From assembly GCF_023283485.1 (NCBI RefSeq), contig NZ_JAKILU010000011.1, forward strand, positions 1 to 64,000: 64,000 nt of DNA. Direction: 5' to 3'. Position 1 is the first letter of the stretch. Every line of letters starts with the position of its first letter. This DNA is from Shewanella glacialipiscicola (GTDB lineage: Bacteria; Pseudomonadota; Gammaproteobacteria; Enterobacterales; Shewanellaceae). Positions 40,745 through 50,172 of this stretch are shown one piece after another. The translations under genes were made by a program, and so were the position numbers. The notes under the pieces were generated by a model. It saw nothing but the letters and a program-made list of their open reading frames with translations, was not told where the DNA came from and ran no database searches.

Positions 40745-41305
40745 CTACTTAGCATCGGGTTTAGGTGGATAATTTGCCATCACACTCGCCACCGCTTCAT
40801 TAATAATCTTCACTCTTTCTTCTGGGGTATTTTTATCACGAATAGTATCAACGACCGATCCGCGCCAGACAAGTTTAGAGGTTTTATTATCAACAAAATC
40901 AATTATCAAGGTACCCACTTCATATTCTCTAACCGTAGTTTGGGTCTGCATATTACCGCCCCATCCCCAGCCAGGCCCATAGTAAGGGCTGTAACCGAAG
41001 TTACTATTAAAGGTGTCTACATTGATTTTTTTATCCACTTTAGTGAAGTAGTTAACTAACACATCGGCATCTTTGGCATCGACTAACGTCATACCTTTTG
41101 CTACCAACTGTGTATTAACAGCTTCTCTTACTCTTTGGTCCATTAAACCATCGAGGTGATAATTTGTAGAGTCTGATTTCTGAGCAACCCAAGCATAGGT
41201 TTTATATTGCGTAAAACTGGCGCTGGGATCGTAGTCCCAACCGGCCTTCATTGTGCTACAAGCACTGAGTGCCAGCGCGGCTAGCGCGATAAAAATATTT
41301 TTCAT
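40745..41305 (-). CDS. DUF4136 outer-membrane lipoprotein
   Basis: 186 residues. Lipobox LSAC (Cys16), then SFTQYKTYAWV and DADVLVNYFTKV, which are DUF4136 blocks. A Gly/Tyr-rich loop SPYYGPGWGWGGN and ERVKIINEAVASVMANYPPK at the C-terminus are also typical. Ser follows the Cys, so outer-membrane sorting is expected. Function unknown; the family is found in Gram-negative envelopes. GAGGA lies before the ATG. Monocistronic. Confidence 0.85.
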   Translation of the reverse strand: MKNIFIALAALALSACSTMKAGWDYDPSASFTQYKTYAWVAQKSDSTNYHLDGLMDQRVREAVNTQLVAKGMTLVDAKDADVLVNYFTKVDKKINVDTFNSNFGYSPYYGPGWGWGGNMQTQTTVREYEVGTLIIDFVDNKTSKLVWRGSVVDTIRDKNTPEERVKIINEAVASVMANYPPKPDAK

Positions 41306-41454
41306 CTTAATTTCCTCAGATATACAAACCGAACAAAGATAAGTAAGTGCTATAGATATAAATTTAGCTTACATAGCAATTGCTGGTTCTACAACTCAAT
41401 TGATTATTAAACTAGCATTTCATTTAACTTGACTTAAGTAAAATAAAACCAGAT

Positions 41455-41471
41455 GATAATGATTATCAATT
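41455..41471. promoter_or_regulatory. Predicted Fur box
   Basis: GATAAT-G-ATTATC (41455-41467) is a perfect 6-1-6 inverted repeat, the core of the ferric uptake regulator site, with a further AATT extension. It lies about 27 bases before the start codon at 41498, where Fur would block transcription. Confidence 0.7.
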
Positions 41472-41497
41472 GAATGATTAAGCAAAGGGTGGCGTAC

Positions 41498-41815
41498 ATG
41501 TATTGGTTTGCGAGCGCGTTTATTGTAGCGTCTATTATTTTTTTCCTTGCACCAGAAAAAATTTCACTTGAAGCCAATAACGCTAAGCTAAAAAGGCACT
41601 TACCCGTAAGCCTGCTTGTTTTACCTGTCATAGTGCTAGGTTGGTTAGTGATTAATGCCCTTTCTAACGGCGCCAATTTTACCACAGTCGCGGCTTTGGG
41701 GTTCGTCATCACCGCCTGCTTAATTGCCTTACCTAAGCTGCATAAATTTATCATGCCTAGTGCCTTACTCACTGCTACCGCTTTGATTATCATGCTAGTT
41801 CTACGCATTCATTAA
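41498..41815 (+). CDS. Four-helix membrane protein, likely Fur-regulated
   Basis: 105 residues from the ATG at 41498 (AAGGGTGG five bases upstream); an ATG at 41474 sits only three bases past the Fur box and lacks a ribosome site. Four predicted helices: YWFASAFIVASIIFFLA, LPVSLLVLPVIVLGWLV, TVAALGFVITACLIAL and ALLTATALIIMLVLRI. Little polar sequence outside them, and no recognised family. The Fur box suggests expression under iron limitation, so a link to iron homeostasis is inferred. A strong terminator follows. Confidence 0.7.
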   Translation: MYWFASAFIVASIIFFLAPEKISLEANNAKLKRHLPVSLLVLPVIVLGWLVINALSNGANFTTVAALGFVITACLIALPKLHKFIMPSALLTATALIIMLVLRIH

Positions 41816-41869
41816 TCTCGTTTTCAAAAAATATGCTTACCTCCCTGCAAAGAGTTAGCATTTTGTTCG

Positions 41870-41907
41870 GACCACTTAGTGATAATTCTTAAGTGGTCTT
41901 TTTTTAC
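41870..41907 (+). terminator. Terminator after the Fur-box gene
   Basis: GACCACTTA / TTAAGTGGTC stem with a ten-base loop followed by seven T. Confidence 0.8.
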
Positions 41908-41978
41908 CTCCCAGAACCCCCTCTAATTTGGTAAACTCAATGAGTACCAGCCACTTCTCTTACCAATGAATAAAATCT

Positions 41979-42308
41979 ATGAAAGCAGATCCTAATGTGT
42001 CTTTAGTATATAGCACCGATAAAGGCCGTATTAATGCAGAGCCTGTTGCTGCGCTTATTCCAGAATCCGATGGCATCGTCAGGATCTATAGGGACAGTAA
42101 GGGCCGAAAAGGCAAAGGTGTTTCTATTATTTCTGGCTTGGGTCTTGATGAAAGCGCATTAAGAATACTGGCTCAAACCCTTAAAAAACAATGTGGCTGT
42201 GGTGGAACCGTTAAAGATTTTACCATTGAAGTCCAGACGGACAACCGCGAACAACTCAAGCTATTACTAGAGAAGCTACATTACAAAGTAAAATTAGCAG
42301 GCGGTTAA
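41979..42308 (+). CDS. yciH: SUI1-family translation factor YciH
   Basis: 109 residues, E. coli YciH is 108. The eIF1/SUI1 fold is seen in [53 protein letters not shown] (residues about 34-86), including the basic loop and the CGCGG turn. Bacterial YciH can influence initiation fidelity in vitro and is thought to act on ribosomes under stress. Monocistronic, 67 bases before yqgE. Confidence 0.93.
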   Translation: MKADPNVSLVYSTDKGRINAEPVAALIPESDGIVRIYRDSKGRKGKGVSIISGLGLDESALRILAQTLKKQCGCGGTVKDFTIEVQTDNREQLKLLLEKLHYKVKLAGG

Positions 42309-42375
42309 TCTCGCTCAATACAGCAATAAACCCTATGCGCTAATACAACTTAGCCATATCAAACGGAGTCGTTTA

Positions 42376-42939
42376 ATGGAGAGTTTGCAGAATCATTTCT
42401 TAATTGCCATGCCTTCACTGCATGATACGTTTTTTGAACGCTCGGTTATCTACATCTGTGAGCATGATGCCAAGGGCGCCATGGGGCTAGTGATCAACAA
42501 ACCACTTGATATCGAAGTTAATTCTTTATTAGAACAAATGGAATTACCTACTGAGCAAATTTCCTCGGATATGGTACTCAACACCAATGTTATGATGGGT
42601 GGACCCGTTTCCCAAGATCGTGGCTTTGTGCTGCATACCTCTCAACCTTATTGGGCCAACAGTACAGATCTTAATTGTGGTTTAATGTTAACTACCTCCC
42701 GCGATGTATTAACCGCTATAGGAAGCAATAGATCGCCAGATAAATTTCTCGTCGCTCTAGGTTATGCTGGCTGGAGTAAAGATCAGCTTGAACAAGAACT
42801 TGCTGATAATTCTTGGTTAACGATTCCTGCAACGCATGCCCTTTTATTTGACGTTAAACACGAAGACCGTTGGCCGCAAGCTAGCCGTACTCTTGGATTT
42901 GATGCTTGGCAAGTTTCAGCTCAAACGGGCCATGCTTAA
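42376..42939 (+). CDS. yqgE: UPF0301/AlgH-family protein YqgE
   Basis: 187 residues. [30 protein letters not shown] is the conserved start, and [13 protein letters not shown] and [15 protein letters not shown] are family signatures. In Pseudomonas the homologue AlgH is associated with alginate regulation, but the biochemical function is unsettled. GGAG precedes the ATG. It is followed 29 bases later by ruvX, the conserved yqgE-yqgF pair. Confidence 0.95.
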   Translation: MESLQNHFLIAMPSLHDTFFERSVIYICEHDAKGAMGLVINKPLDIEVNSLLEQMELPTEQISSDMVLNTNVMMGGPVSQDRGFVLHTSQPYWANSTDLNCGLMLTTSRDVLTAIGSNRSPDKFLVALGYAGWSKDQLEQELADNSWLTIPATHALLFDVKHEDRWPQASRTLGFDAWQVSAQTGHA

Positions 42940-42968
42940 ACCTAATTTTTAATATAAGTCTGCACACT

Positions 42969-43394
42969 ATGAATTCGAAAACTGTATTAGGTTTTGATTT
43001 TGGCACTAAGAGTATTGGTGTGGCTATAGGCCAAGAAATTACTGCCAGTGCCACACCATTATTGTCAATTAAAGCCGTCGATGGCATTCCAAACTGGGAT
43101 CAAATTGGTGATTTAATCAAAGAATGGCAACCCGACTTAGTCGTCGTAGGCCTCCCCTTAAATATGGATGGCACAGAGCAAGACATGACCCATAGGGCGC
43201 GTAAATTTGCCAATCGCATCAATGCTAAATTTAAAGTAAAAATAGCCACTCAAGATGAGCGATTAACCACTGCCGATGCTAAAGCCAGACTGTTTGAATT
43301 AGGTGGCTTTAAGGCGCTGACTAAAGGCCAAATCGATGCTGTGTCAGCGGTGCTGATTATTGAAAGCTATTTCGAAAATAATTTCGGCCAATAA
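42969..43394 (+). CDS. ruvX: RNase H-fold Holliday-junction resolvase-like protein RuvX (YqgF)
   Basis: 141 residues from the ATG at 42969; the longer frame from 42906 overlaps yqgE and is not conserved. [14 protein letters not shown] (first acidic residue), [16 protein letters not shown], and [11 protein letters not shown] with a final [11 protein letters not shown] are the RNase H-like catalytic blocks. In E. coli the protein functions in 16S rRNA 5'-end maturation, and a resolvase role was also proposed. It is part of the yqgE-ruvX operon and ends at a bidirectional terminator. Confidence 0.95.
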   Translation: MNSKTVLGFDFGTKSIGVAIGQEITASATPLLSIKAVDGIPNWDQIGDLIKEWQPDLVVVGLPLNMDGTEQDMTHRARKFANRINAKFKVKIATQDERLTTADAKARLFELGGFKALTKGQIDAVSAVLIIESYFENNFGQ

Positions 43395-43409
43395 AACCAC
43401 CGCAAAAAG

Positions 43410-43438
43410 AAAAAGGATAAGTTGCCTTATCCTTTTTA
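43410..43438. terminator. Bidirectional terminator between ruvX and hemH
   Basis: Perfect 12-base-pair stem AAAAAGGATAAG / CTTATCCTTTTT with a TTGC loop between convergent genes. Confidence 0.85.
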
Positions 43439-43466
43439 TATCACTTCAACACTCTGATTTATCGAA

Positions 43467-44480
43467 TTAAAAATAGGGTTTAACTAAGTTAGCCATCATA
43501 GTGATATGTTCGTCATTATCATTCAGCGCAGCAATATAACGGAATTTCTCGCCGCCCGCAGCTGTAAATATATGGCCATTTTCACCGACGATCTCCTCCA
43601 GCGTTTCTAAACAATCGGCGCTAAAAGCAGGGCAAACAATAGCAACATCACGCACACCGTCTTTAGGCAATGCTCCCATTGTCGCGTCAGTATAGGGTTG
43701 CAACCATTTCGCTTTACCAAAACGCGATTGGAAAGTCATCACAAACTCATCTTTACCTAGACCCAGTTTTTCTGTAACGAGCCGAGTCGTTTTCATGCAG
43801 AAACAGTAATAAGGATCGCCTAAATGCAAATTACGCTCAGGCATACCATGGTAAGACAACACCAATTTTTGCGGTTTACCATGGGCTTCAAAATCAGCCC
43901 TGATCGAACTGGCTAACGCATTAATAAAATCAGCATTGTCATGATAAGTATTAATAAAATGCAGTGCTGGAATATAGCGCCACTTGGACAACTCAGCCGC
44001 AATCGCATCAAAAGCAGAGCCCGTAGTTGGCGCCGCATATTGGGGATACAGAGGTAACACAATGATTTTATCAACGCCATTTTTATGCATTGTCTGCAAC
44101 GTACTGGCGACCGAAGGATTACCGTAACGCATGGCTAAATGTACCGAAACGTCATGGTTATCCGCTTTTAACTTTTCGGCCAACTTTGCCGTTTGGCGTA
44201 AACTAATGTCCATTAACGGCGAGCCTGCAGCGCTCCAGACTTTCTGGTACAACGCCGCCGATTTAGCCGGACGTATGCGCAAAATAATCCCATGTAAAAT
44301 TAGCATCCAAACTAATTTAGGAATTTCGACTACGCGAGTATCCGCTAAAAACTCTGCAAGATAACGCCTAACCGCAGATGCGGTAGGCTCATCAGGGGTG
44401 CCTAGATTCAATAACAACACGCCAACTTTACCGCGTTGCCCGTGTCCAACCTCTTTGGATAAGCCTGAAAATTTAGCCAA
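43467..44480 (-). CDS. hemH: Ferrochelatase
   Basis: 337 residues from a TTG at 44480, preceded by AGAGG five bases upstream. LLNLGTPDEPTASAVRRYLAEFL, MRYGNPSV, VLSYHGMPERN (catalytic His) and FQSRFGKAKWLQP are the HemH signatures, and the protein ends at the conserved CPAFSADCLETLEEI region plus tail. It inserts Fe2+ into protoporphyrin IX. Cys pairs in YYCFCMKT and CPAF-DCLE are present, but I do not claim a Fe-S cluster. Divergence from the GPx-like gene is not seen; both are on the minus strand. Confidence 0.96.
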   Translation of the reverse strand: MAKFSGLSKEVGHGQRGKVGVLLLNLGTPDEPTASAVRRYLAEFLADTRVVEIPKLVWMLILHGIILRIRPAKSAALYQKVWSAAGSPLMDISLRQTAKLAEKLKADNHDVSVHLAMRYGNPSVASTLQTMHKNGVDKIIVLPLYPQYAAPTTGSAFDAIAAELSKWRYIPALHFINTYHDNADFINALASSIRADFEAHGKPQKLVLSYHGMPERNLHLGDPYYCFCMKTTRLVTEKLGLGKDEFVMTFQSRFGKAKWLQPYTDATMGALPKDGVRDVAIVCPAFSADCLETLEEIVGENGHIFTAAGGEKFRYIAALNDNDEHITMMANLVKPYF

Positions 44481-44513
44481 AACAGCCTCTTAATTAATAT
44501 TATAACAATGAAA

Positions 44514-45053
44514 TTACAGTACCGATTCTATCGCTTGTTTAAGCTCTTCGCTATCAGGCTTCACTTTAGAATTAAATTGTTGCACCACAGTACCGTCTCC
44601 ACTGACGACATACTTATAAAAATTCCACTTTGGCGCCGCTGTTTTTTCGGCTAAGTATTTAAATACACTATTGGCATCGCTGCCCCGTACCGGCGATGTT
44701 GCCAGCATAGTAAAGGTGACACCGTAATTGGTGTAACACACCTTAGCGGTATCTTTTTCGTCATTTTCTTCTTGGAAAAAATCATCCGATGGAAAACCAA
44801 TAACGACTAAGCCTTTATCTTTATAGTTTTCATGCAATGCTTCGAGGGCTTTAAACTGCGGCGTAAAACCACAATTACTAGCCGTGTTTACAATCAATAC
44901 CGGTTTTCCTTGCGTTATCTCGCAAAGATTAACGGTTTCTTCAGAATGTAACTTTCGTACTTCAAGGTTCAGATACTCGGGGCAAGTGGCCGCCATAGCG
45001 CCAACGCTCATCAAGCTCGCGGTTAAAGCCAAAACTGTGGGTAATTTATTCAT
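44514..45053 (-). CDS. Exported glutathione-peroxidase-like protein
   Basis: 179 residues from the ATG at 45053 (AAGGAG upstream); the longer frame to 45161 is untypical. Signal peptide to about residue 22 (ALTASLMSVGAMAA), then a GPx fold: NTASNCGFTPQF with peroxidatic Cys61, YGVTFTML, and WNFYKYVV (Trp143, Asn144). The tetrad glutamine, usually in FPCNQF, is replaced: the block reads GFPSDDFF, with Asp91 in its place. Extra cysteines at 24, 44 and 106 lie in the periplasmic part. It probably reduces peroxides using a thioredoxin-like donor or acts as a redox sensor. Confidence 0.85.
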   Translation of the reverse strand: MNKLPTVLALTASLMSVGAMAATCPEYLNLEVRKLHSEETVNLCEITQGKPVLIVNTASNCGFTPQFKALEALHENYKDKGLVVIGFPSDDFFQEENDEKDTAKVCYTNYGVTFTMLATSPVRGSDANSVFKYLAEKTAAPKWNFYKYVVSGDGTVVQQFNSKVKPDSEELKQAIESVL

Positions 45054-45234
45054 TGCTTTCTCCTTTACCTTTTCATTACGCAAACATACGAGGTAAAGAT
45101 CATATTGAATTAAAAAATAAAAGCTACGCCTGTGGACTGCATAGCGATGAAATAAAACCACTTTATTTATAAGTCTTTATCCATATAAATAAAAACAGCC
45201 CATAAAGAGCCGTTTAACACTTACTTTGACTGAG

Positions 45235-46347
45235 TTAATCCATATCTAAGGTGACGCCTTCCATAAAACCTGAGCCGGTAGATTCTTTACTTTGCAATTT
45301 AATCATTAGACGTAAATCATTTGGAGAATCAGCATGATGCAGAGCATCTGCATAACTAATCTCACCATCGACATAGAGTTTTAATAGAGCTTGATCGAAT
45401 GTTTGCATGCCTTGTTCATTCGATTTAGCCATAGTTTCTTTCAACAAATGTAGTTCGTTCTTCGCAATTAAACTCGCAACTCTTGGAGTGTTAATTAACA
45501 CTTCAATCGCGGCGCGGCGGCCATTGCCATCGAGTCTAGGAATTAATTGTTGTGCGACAATACCGCGTAAATTCAATGATAAATCGAACAATAATTGTTG
45601 ATGTTTACTCTGGGGCACGAGATGCATAATACGATCTAAGGCTTGGTTAGCATTGTTTGCATGCAAGGTCGCCATGCAAAGGTGGCCGGTCTCGGCAAAT
45701 GACAGGGCAAACTCCATCGTCTCTTGGGTACGAATTTCACCAATTAAAATAACATCAGGGGCTTGGCGTAAAGAGCTTTTTAATGCAGCATCAAAAGACT
45801 CAGTATCGATACCGACTTCACGCTGGGTAATTATGCTCTTTCTATGGTCGTGAACAAATTCAACCGGATCTTCAATCGTTAAAATATGTCCACGCGCATG
45901 ACTATTTCGATAACCGACCAATGCCGCCAAAGAGGTCGATTTACCCGTACCCGTTCCACCCACCATAATGATGAGACCACGCTTACTCATCACCAAATCT
46001 TTTAGGATTGGCGGTAATTTAAGCTCATCTACATCAGGGATTTTTGTTTCGATACGGCGCATAACGCAACCAGGAGATTCACGCTGCCAAAAAGCACTAA
46101 CCCTAAAACGGCCTAAATCCTTTACGGCAAAAGCAAAGTTACATTCACGACTCGTATGAAACTCTTTTTTCTGAGCCTCTGTCATCAATGACTCTACAAA
46201 ATCCAGTGATTGGGCTGGCGTAAAAGCACTTTCGGCCAAGGGACGCAATTCACCGTCAATTTTGGCGCTAGGCGGAAAACCCGCTGTGATAAATAAATCA
46301 GAGGCTTTGCGCTCAACTATCACTTTTAAATACGGACGAACATCCAT
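45235..46347 (-). CDS. pilU: Type IV pilus twitching ATPase PilU
   Basis: 370 residues from the second of two adjacent ATG codons (46347), which is six bases from AAGGA; 46350 is also possible. Retraction-type ATPase: ASDLFITAGFPPSAKIDGEL, Walker A GGTGTGKSTS, Asp box HILTIEDPVEFVH, Walker B ILIGEIRTQETM, His box ATLHANNANQ. The C-terminus is longer than PilT (SGSGFMEGVTLDMD). PilU is a PilT-dependent accessory retraction motor. It lies six bases downstream of pilT, the usual pair. Confidence 0.95.
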   Translation of the reverse strand: MDVRPYLKVIVERKASDLFITAGFPPSAKIDGELRPLAESAFTPAQSLDFVESLMTEAQKKEFHTSRECNFAFAVKDLGRFRVSAFWQRESPGCVMRRIETKIPDVDELKLPPILKDLVMSKRGLIIMVGGTGTGKSTSLAALVGYRNSHARGHILTIEDPVEFVHDHRKSIITQREVGIDTESFDAALKSSLRQAPDVILIGEIRTQETMEFALSFAETGHLCMATLHANNANQALDRIMHLVPQSKHQQLLFDLSLNLRGIVAQQLIPRLDGNGRRAAIEVLINTPRVASLIAKNELHLLKETMAKSNEQGMQTFDQALLKLYVDGEISYADALHHADSPNDLRLMIKLQSKESTGSGFMEGVTLDMD

Positions 46348-46356
46348 CATAAATCC

Positions 46357-47394
46357 TTAAAATGTCGCTTGCTTATTTGAACTTTTCGCCATCGCATCTT
46401 CACGAGTGATAAGACCGCGATTGACCAAGTTCTGCATACATTGTTCTAAGGTCTGCATGCCGTGAGCCATACCTGTTTGAATTGCAGAATACATCTGCGC
46501 CACTTTATCCTCACGAATAAGGTTACGAATTGCCGGGGTGCCCATCATTATTTCATGTGCTGCCACACGACCTCCACCCACCTTTTTAATCAGGGTTTGT
46601 GATATTACGGCCTGTAATGATTCTGACAACATAGTGCGCACCATGCTCTTTTCGCCCGCAGGAAACACGTCAACTACACGATCAATAGTTTTAGCGGCAG
46701 ACGTGGTATGCAAGGTGCCAAAGACTAAATGGCCTGTTTCTGCAGCCGTCATAGCCAAACGTATGGTTTCAAGATCGCGCATTTCACCGACTAAGATCAC
46801 ATCAGGATCTTCACGCAATGCGCTCCTAAGGGCAGCATTAAAGCTGTGAGTATGGCGGTGAACTTCACGCTGGTTTATCAAACATTGTTTATTTTGGTGA
46901 ACAAATTCAATGGGATCTTCAATGGTTAAGATGTGATCATGTCGATTTTCATTCACGTAATCCACCATAGCAGCAAGTGTGGTACTCTTGCCTGACCCCG
47001 TTGGGCCCGTCACTAATACTAACCCTCTGGGGAAACTGGCAATTTTTTTAAAAATTTCCGGAGCACCTAATTGCTCGAGTGACAAAATATCACTCGGGAT
47101 AGTACGAAATACAGCGGCTGCACCACGGGACTGATTAAATGCGTTAACACGGAAACGCGCTAAATTAGGGACTTCGAACGAGAAATCGATTTCTAAATGT
47201 TCTTCATAATCCTTACGCTGCTTATCATTCATTATGTCATACACTAGACTGTGTACACCTTGATGATCGAGCGCCGGCAGGTTAATTTTTCTCACTTCAC
47301 CGTCGACACGGATCATGGGAGATACCCCTGCAGAAAGGTGTAGATCTGAAGCTTTGTGTTTTACACTAAAGGCCAATAACTCAGTGATTTCCAT
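46357..47394 (-). CDS. pilT: Type IV pilus retraction ATPase PilT
   Basis: 345 residues. ITELLAFSVKHKASDLHLSAGVSPMIRVDGEVR (N-terminal domain), Walker A GPTGSGKSTTLA, Asp box ILTIEDPIEFVHQNK, Walker B VILVGEMRDLETI, His box GTLHTTSAAKTIDR and the PilT-specific C-terminal AIRNLIREDKVAQM (AIRNLIRE motif required for retraction). Hexameric motor that depolymerises pili to power twitching and DNA uptake. Divergent from yggS, as in many gammaproteobacteria. Confidence 0.97.
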   Translation of the reverse strand: MEITELLAFSVKHKASDLHLSAGVSPMIRVDGEVRKINLPALDHQGVHSLVYDIMNDKQRKDYEEHLEIDFSFEVPNLARFRVNAFNQSRGAAAVFRTIPSDILSLEQLGAPEIFKKIASFPRGLVLVTGPTGSGKSTTLAAMVDYVNENRHDHILTIEDPIEFVHQNKQCLINQREVHRHTHSFNAALRSALREDPDVILVGEMRDLETIRLAMTAAETGHLVFGTLHTTSAAKTIDRVVDVFPAGEKSMVRTMLSESLQAVISQTLIKKVGGGRVAAHEIMMGTPAIRNLIREDKVAQMYSAIQTGMAHGMQTLEQCMQNLVNRGLITREDAMAKSSNKQATF

Positions 47395-47429
47395 CGTTTG
47401 GGATATCCTTGCAACTAGATAATTACATC

Positions 47430-48128
47430 ATGACAACAATAGCAGACAGACTCGCAATCGCCCATAGCAGGATTGCACAAGCGGCGCAAAAATGTGATCG
47501 CCAACCTAGCAGTATTCGCTTACTTGCCGTTAGCAAGACTAAACCGATTGAAGATATTATAGCAGCCTATCAAGCTGGGCAGCGCTGCTTTGGTGAAAAC
47601 TATGTCCAAGAAGGCGCTGAAAAAATTACCGCACTCAAAGGGGATTATCCGGACATTGAATGGCATTTTATTGGCCCACTTCAATCCAATAAAACCAGCA
47701 TAGTCGCGCAACATTTCGATTGGATGCACACAGTGTCTCGCGATAAAATTGCACAACGTCTTAATGATCAACGCCCAAACGAATTAGCACCATTAAATAT
47801 CTGCATTCAAATTAATATCAGCGCAGAAGACACTAAATCGGGCATAGATACAGACCAAATGTTACCACTGGCTAAACTGATAGCTCAGTTACCTAACCTA
47901 ACACTGAGGGGCTTAATGGCTATTCCCACGGCAACCGCGGATACCGAGTTACAGCTTAAAGAATTTTCAACCTTACATAATTTATTCCAAACATTAAAAT
48001 TGCACTATCCCTCTATCGACACGCTTTCTATGGGGATGAGTAATGACCTAGATGCAGCCATTAGCAGCGGTTCAACTATGGTACGCATTGGCAGTGCTAT
48101 TTTTGGTGAGCGCAATTATCCAGTATAA
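47430..48128 (+). CDS. yggS: Pyridoxal-phosphate homeostasis protein YggS
   Basis: 232 residues from the ATG at 47430, rather than seven codons earlier at 47409; this fits E. coli YggS length. SIRLLAVSKTKPIEDI holds the PLP lysine, with GENYVQEGAEKI, WHFIGPLQSNK and SMGMSNDLDAAISSGSTMVRIGSAIFG (the signature in PLPBP proteins; described as blocks). It binds PLP without known catalysis and buffers B6 and amino-acid metabolism. It lies upstream of proC, the conserved context, with a 230-base gap. Confidence 0.95.
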   Translation: MTTIADRLAIAHSRIAQAAQKCDRQPSSIRLLAVSKTKPIEDIIAAYQAGQRCFGENYVQEGAEKITALKGDYPDIEWHFIGPLQSNKTSIVAQHFDWMHTVSRDKIAQRLNDQRPNELAPLNICIQINISAEDTKSGIDTDQMLPLAKLIAQLPNLTLRGLMAIPTATADTELQLKEFSTLHNLFQTLKLHYPSIDTLSMGMSNDLDAAISSGSTMVRIGSAIFGERNYPV

Positions 48129-48360
48129 AAACGACTCATTGGCATGAAATGTAATGATAGCGTGTTACTTTAGCCTTGTTTTTAATAAACAAGGCCCAAA
48201 TACTTTATTTAAGATCCGTTAATTTTAACGATTATATTATAAGGTCAATTAGCTTAAGCCGTTCAATCAGGCTTTCATATTCAAATGACTAACCGTTTTA
48301 TCATCTTAATTTAAGGTGAATCTGTTACAAGATAACGGTTAACACACTGAAGAGAATCAA

Positions 48361-49179
48361 ATGAGTCAACAAAAAATCTGCTTTATCGGTGCCGGCAACA
48401 TGACGCGCAGTATCATCAGTGGCCTAGTGAAGAGTGGCTACCCCGCTCAATTTATTCAAGCGACCAATCCTAGCCAAGGCAAACTCGATGCACTCCAAGC
48501 GGATTTAGGCATTTTGGTTTCTCAAGATAATTTAGCCGCAGCGCAAACTGCCGATGTCATAGTGCTGTCGGTAAAGCCACAATTAATGCAGCAGGTTTGT
48601 GAAGCATTACAGACTATTGATATGTCAAAAAAGTTAGTCATTACTATCGCAGCAGGCATTAAAGCACAGCGTTATACCGACTATTTAGCGCAAGATATTA
48701 CACTTGTCCGCGCCATGCCAAACACACCGATGCAAATAGGCGTGGGTATGACAGGTCTTTATGCGCCTCAAGCTATCTCAAGCATTCAAAAAGCTATTTG
48801 CGATCGTTTGATGTCAAGCGGCGGCGAAATCGTGTGGGTGAATGAAGAATCAGAATTAGACCAAGTGATTGCATTATCAGGCAGTTCACCGGCTTATTTC
48901 TTTTTGCTGATGGAATCTATGATAGATGCGGGCAAAGAAATGGGTATGGATGAAGCTAAAGCCAGAAGTTTAGTGCAGCAAGCCGCACTCGGTGCTGCTA
49001 TGATGGCAAAGCAAAATCCGCAGCTTACTTTAGGTAATCTAAGAGAAAATGTGACCTCAAAGGGTGGTACAACCGCGCAAGCACTTGCGACCTTTGAAGC
49101 TGCGGATATGCGAGGCTTAGTCAAAAAGGCCATGGATAATTGCATTAAGCGTGCAGAAGAAATGGCGAAGACATTTTAA
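48361..49179 (+). CDS. proC: Pyrroline-5-carboxylate reductase
   Basis: 272 residues. N-terminal Rossmann motif CFIGAGNMTRSIISGL, VLSVKPQLM, VRAMPNTPMQIGVGMTGLY, and the C-terminal ALSGSSPAYFFLLMESMIDAG and NVTSKGGTTAQALATFE are ProC signatures. It reduces pyrroline-5-carboxylate to proline with NAD(P)H. GAGA lies before the ATG. It is followed by yggT after 57 bases, likely one transcript. Confidence 0.97.
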   Translation: MSQQKICFIGAGNMTRSIISGLVKSGYPAQFIQATNPSQGKLDALQADLGILVSQDNLAAAQTADVIVLSVKPQLMQQVCEALQTIDMSKKLVITIAAGIKAQRYTDYLAQDITLVRAMPNTPMQIGVGMTGLYAPQAISSIQKAICDRLMSSGGEIVWVNEESELDQVIALSGSSPAYFFLLMESMIDAGKEMGMDEAKARSLVQQAALGAAMMAKQNPQLTLGNLRENVTSKGGTTAQALATFEAADMRGLVKKAMDNCIKRAEEMAKTF

Positions 49180-49236
49180 CTTATCCCCTTTACCCTTAAC
49201 GCGTTTTGTATCGAACTTAAATAGGTAGAAATATCG

Positions 49237-49785
49237 ATGAATGCATTGACCTTTTTAATCACCACTCTATTCGATCTCTACTTGATGGTAGTGATTTTGC
49301 GGATCTGGCTCCAAATGGCAAGAGCGGACTTTTATAATCCGTTTAGCCAGTTTATTGTTAAAGCGACTCAGCCCATTATTGCGCCAATGCGCCGTATTCT
49401 GCCTTCACTAGGACGATTTGATACCGCATCTTTCGTGCTGGCATTACTGGTTGTTATTGTAAAAGTATTGCTGATCAGTCTTATCGCTGGCGGTGGTATA
49501 GATATACTGTTGTTCTTGATGTTTGCTGTCGTATCTGTGATCAAAAAAGCCGGTGTTTTATTATTCTGGATGCTCATCATACGTGCGATTTTAAGTTGGT
49601 TTAACCAAGGCTATAATCCGATTGTGATGGTCATGGGTCAACTCACTGAACCTGTACTTGCACCAATCCGCCGTATAATACCGCCTATAGGTGGCTTAGA
49701 TTTATCGGTAATGCTGGTTATCATTGGAATGAACTTCCTCAATATGCTACTCGCTCAATATATTCCATATTGGGCTGTGATCTAA
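49237..49785 (+). CDS. yggT: YggT-family membrane protein
   Basis: 182 residues made of two YGGT repeats. Each has a helix ending in [43 protein letters not shown] sequence (about residues 21-61) and its counterpart near 120-160 ([30 protein letters not shown]). Four or five helices. E. coli YggT is implicated in osmotic and cation tolerance. Its stop overlaps the yggU start (TAATG), so the two are translationally coupled. Confidence 0.95.
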   Translation: MNALTFLITTLFDLYLMVVILRIWLQMARADFYNPFSQFIVKATQPIIAPMRRILPSLGRFDTASFVLALLVVIVKVLLISLIAGGGIDILLFLMFAVVSVIKKAGVLLFWMLIIRAILSWFNQGYNPIVMVMGQLTEPVLAPIRRIIPPIGGLDLSVMLVIIGMNFLNMLLAQYIPYWAVI

Positions 49786-50084
49786 TGTGTGCAGTGACTT
49801 TGCAGCAAGGTGACTTGCTGCTTAATCTGTATATTCAGCCGAAAGCTAGTCGTGATCAAATTGTAGGATTACACGGTAATGAGCTAAAAGTGGCCATCAC
49901 CGCGCCGCCCATAGATGGCAAAGCCAATGCCCATTTAAGCAAATACTTAGCCAAAGCCTTTAAAGTGCCAAAGAGTAATATTCATATAGTAAAAGGTGAA
50001 CTTGGCAGGCATAAGCAAATTCGAGTTATCGACCCCAAGCTCATCCCAAGTGTCATTACTGAACTGATGAGTAACAGTAACTAA
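49785..50084 (+). CDS. yggU: UPF0235 protein YggU
   Basis: 99 residues from the ATG at 49785 that overlaps the yggT stop; the frame upstream to 49770 lies inside ygg[46 protein letters not shown] is the DUF167 core (residues about 17-61). The function of the family is unknown. Conserved proC-yggT-yggU-rdgB neighbourhood. Confidence 0.95.
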   Translation: MCAVTLQQGDLLLNLYIQPKASRDQIVGLHGNELKVAITAPPIDGKANAHLSKYLAKAFKVPKSNIHIVKGELGRHKQIRVIDPKLIPSVITELMSNSN

Positions 50085-50172
50085 GGTTGATACTGTTGAA
50101 AAAAACAGCCACATTAAATACCAATAACTTATTGAAAAATGTACTCACCCCCTAACAGAAAGGTACCCCATT

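Noticed and set aside
41434..41808. 124-residue minus-strand ORF opposite the Fur-box gene
   Set aside because: Antisense to a frame with a Fur box, ribosome site and terminator on the plus strand; no ribosome site of its own.
43940..43965. Fur-like AT-rich motif inside hemH
   Set aside because: It lies in a conserved coding region and matches only partly.
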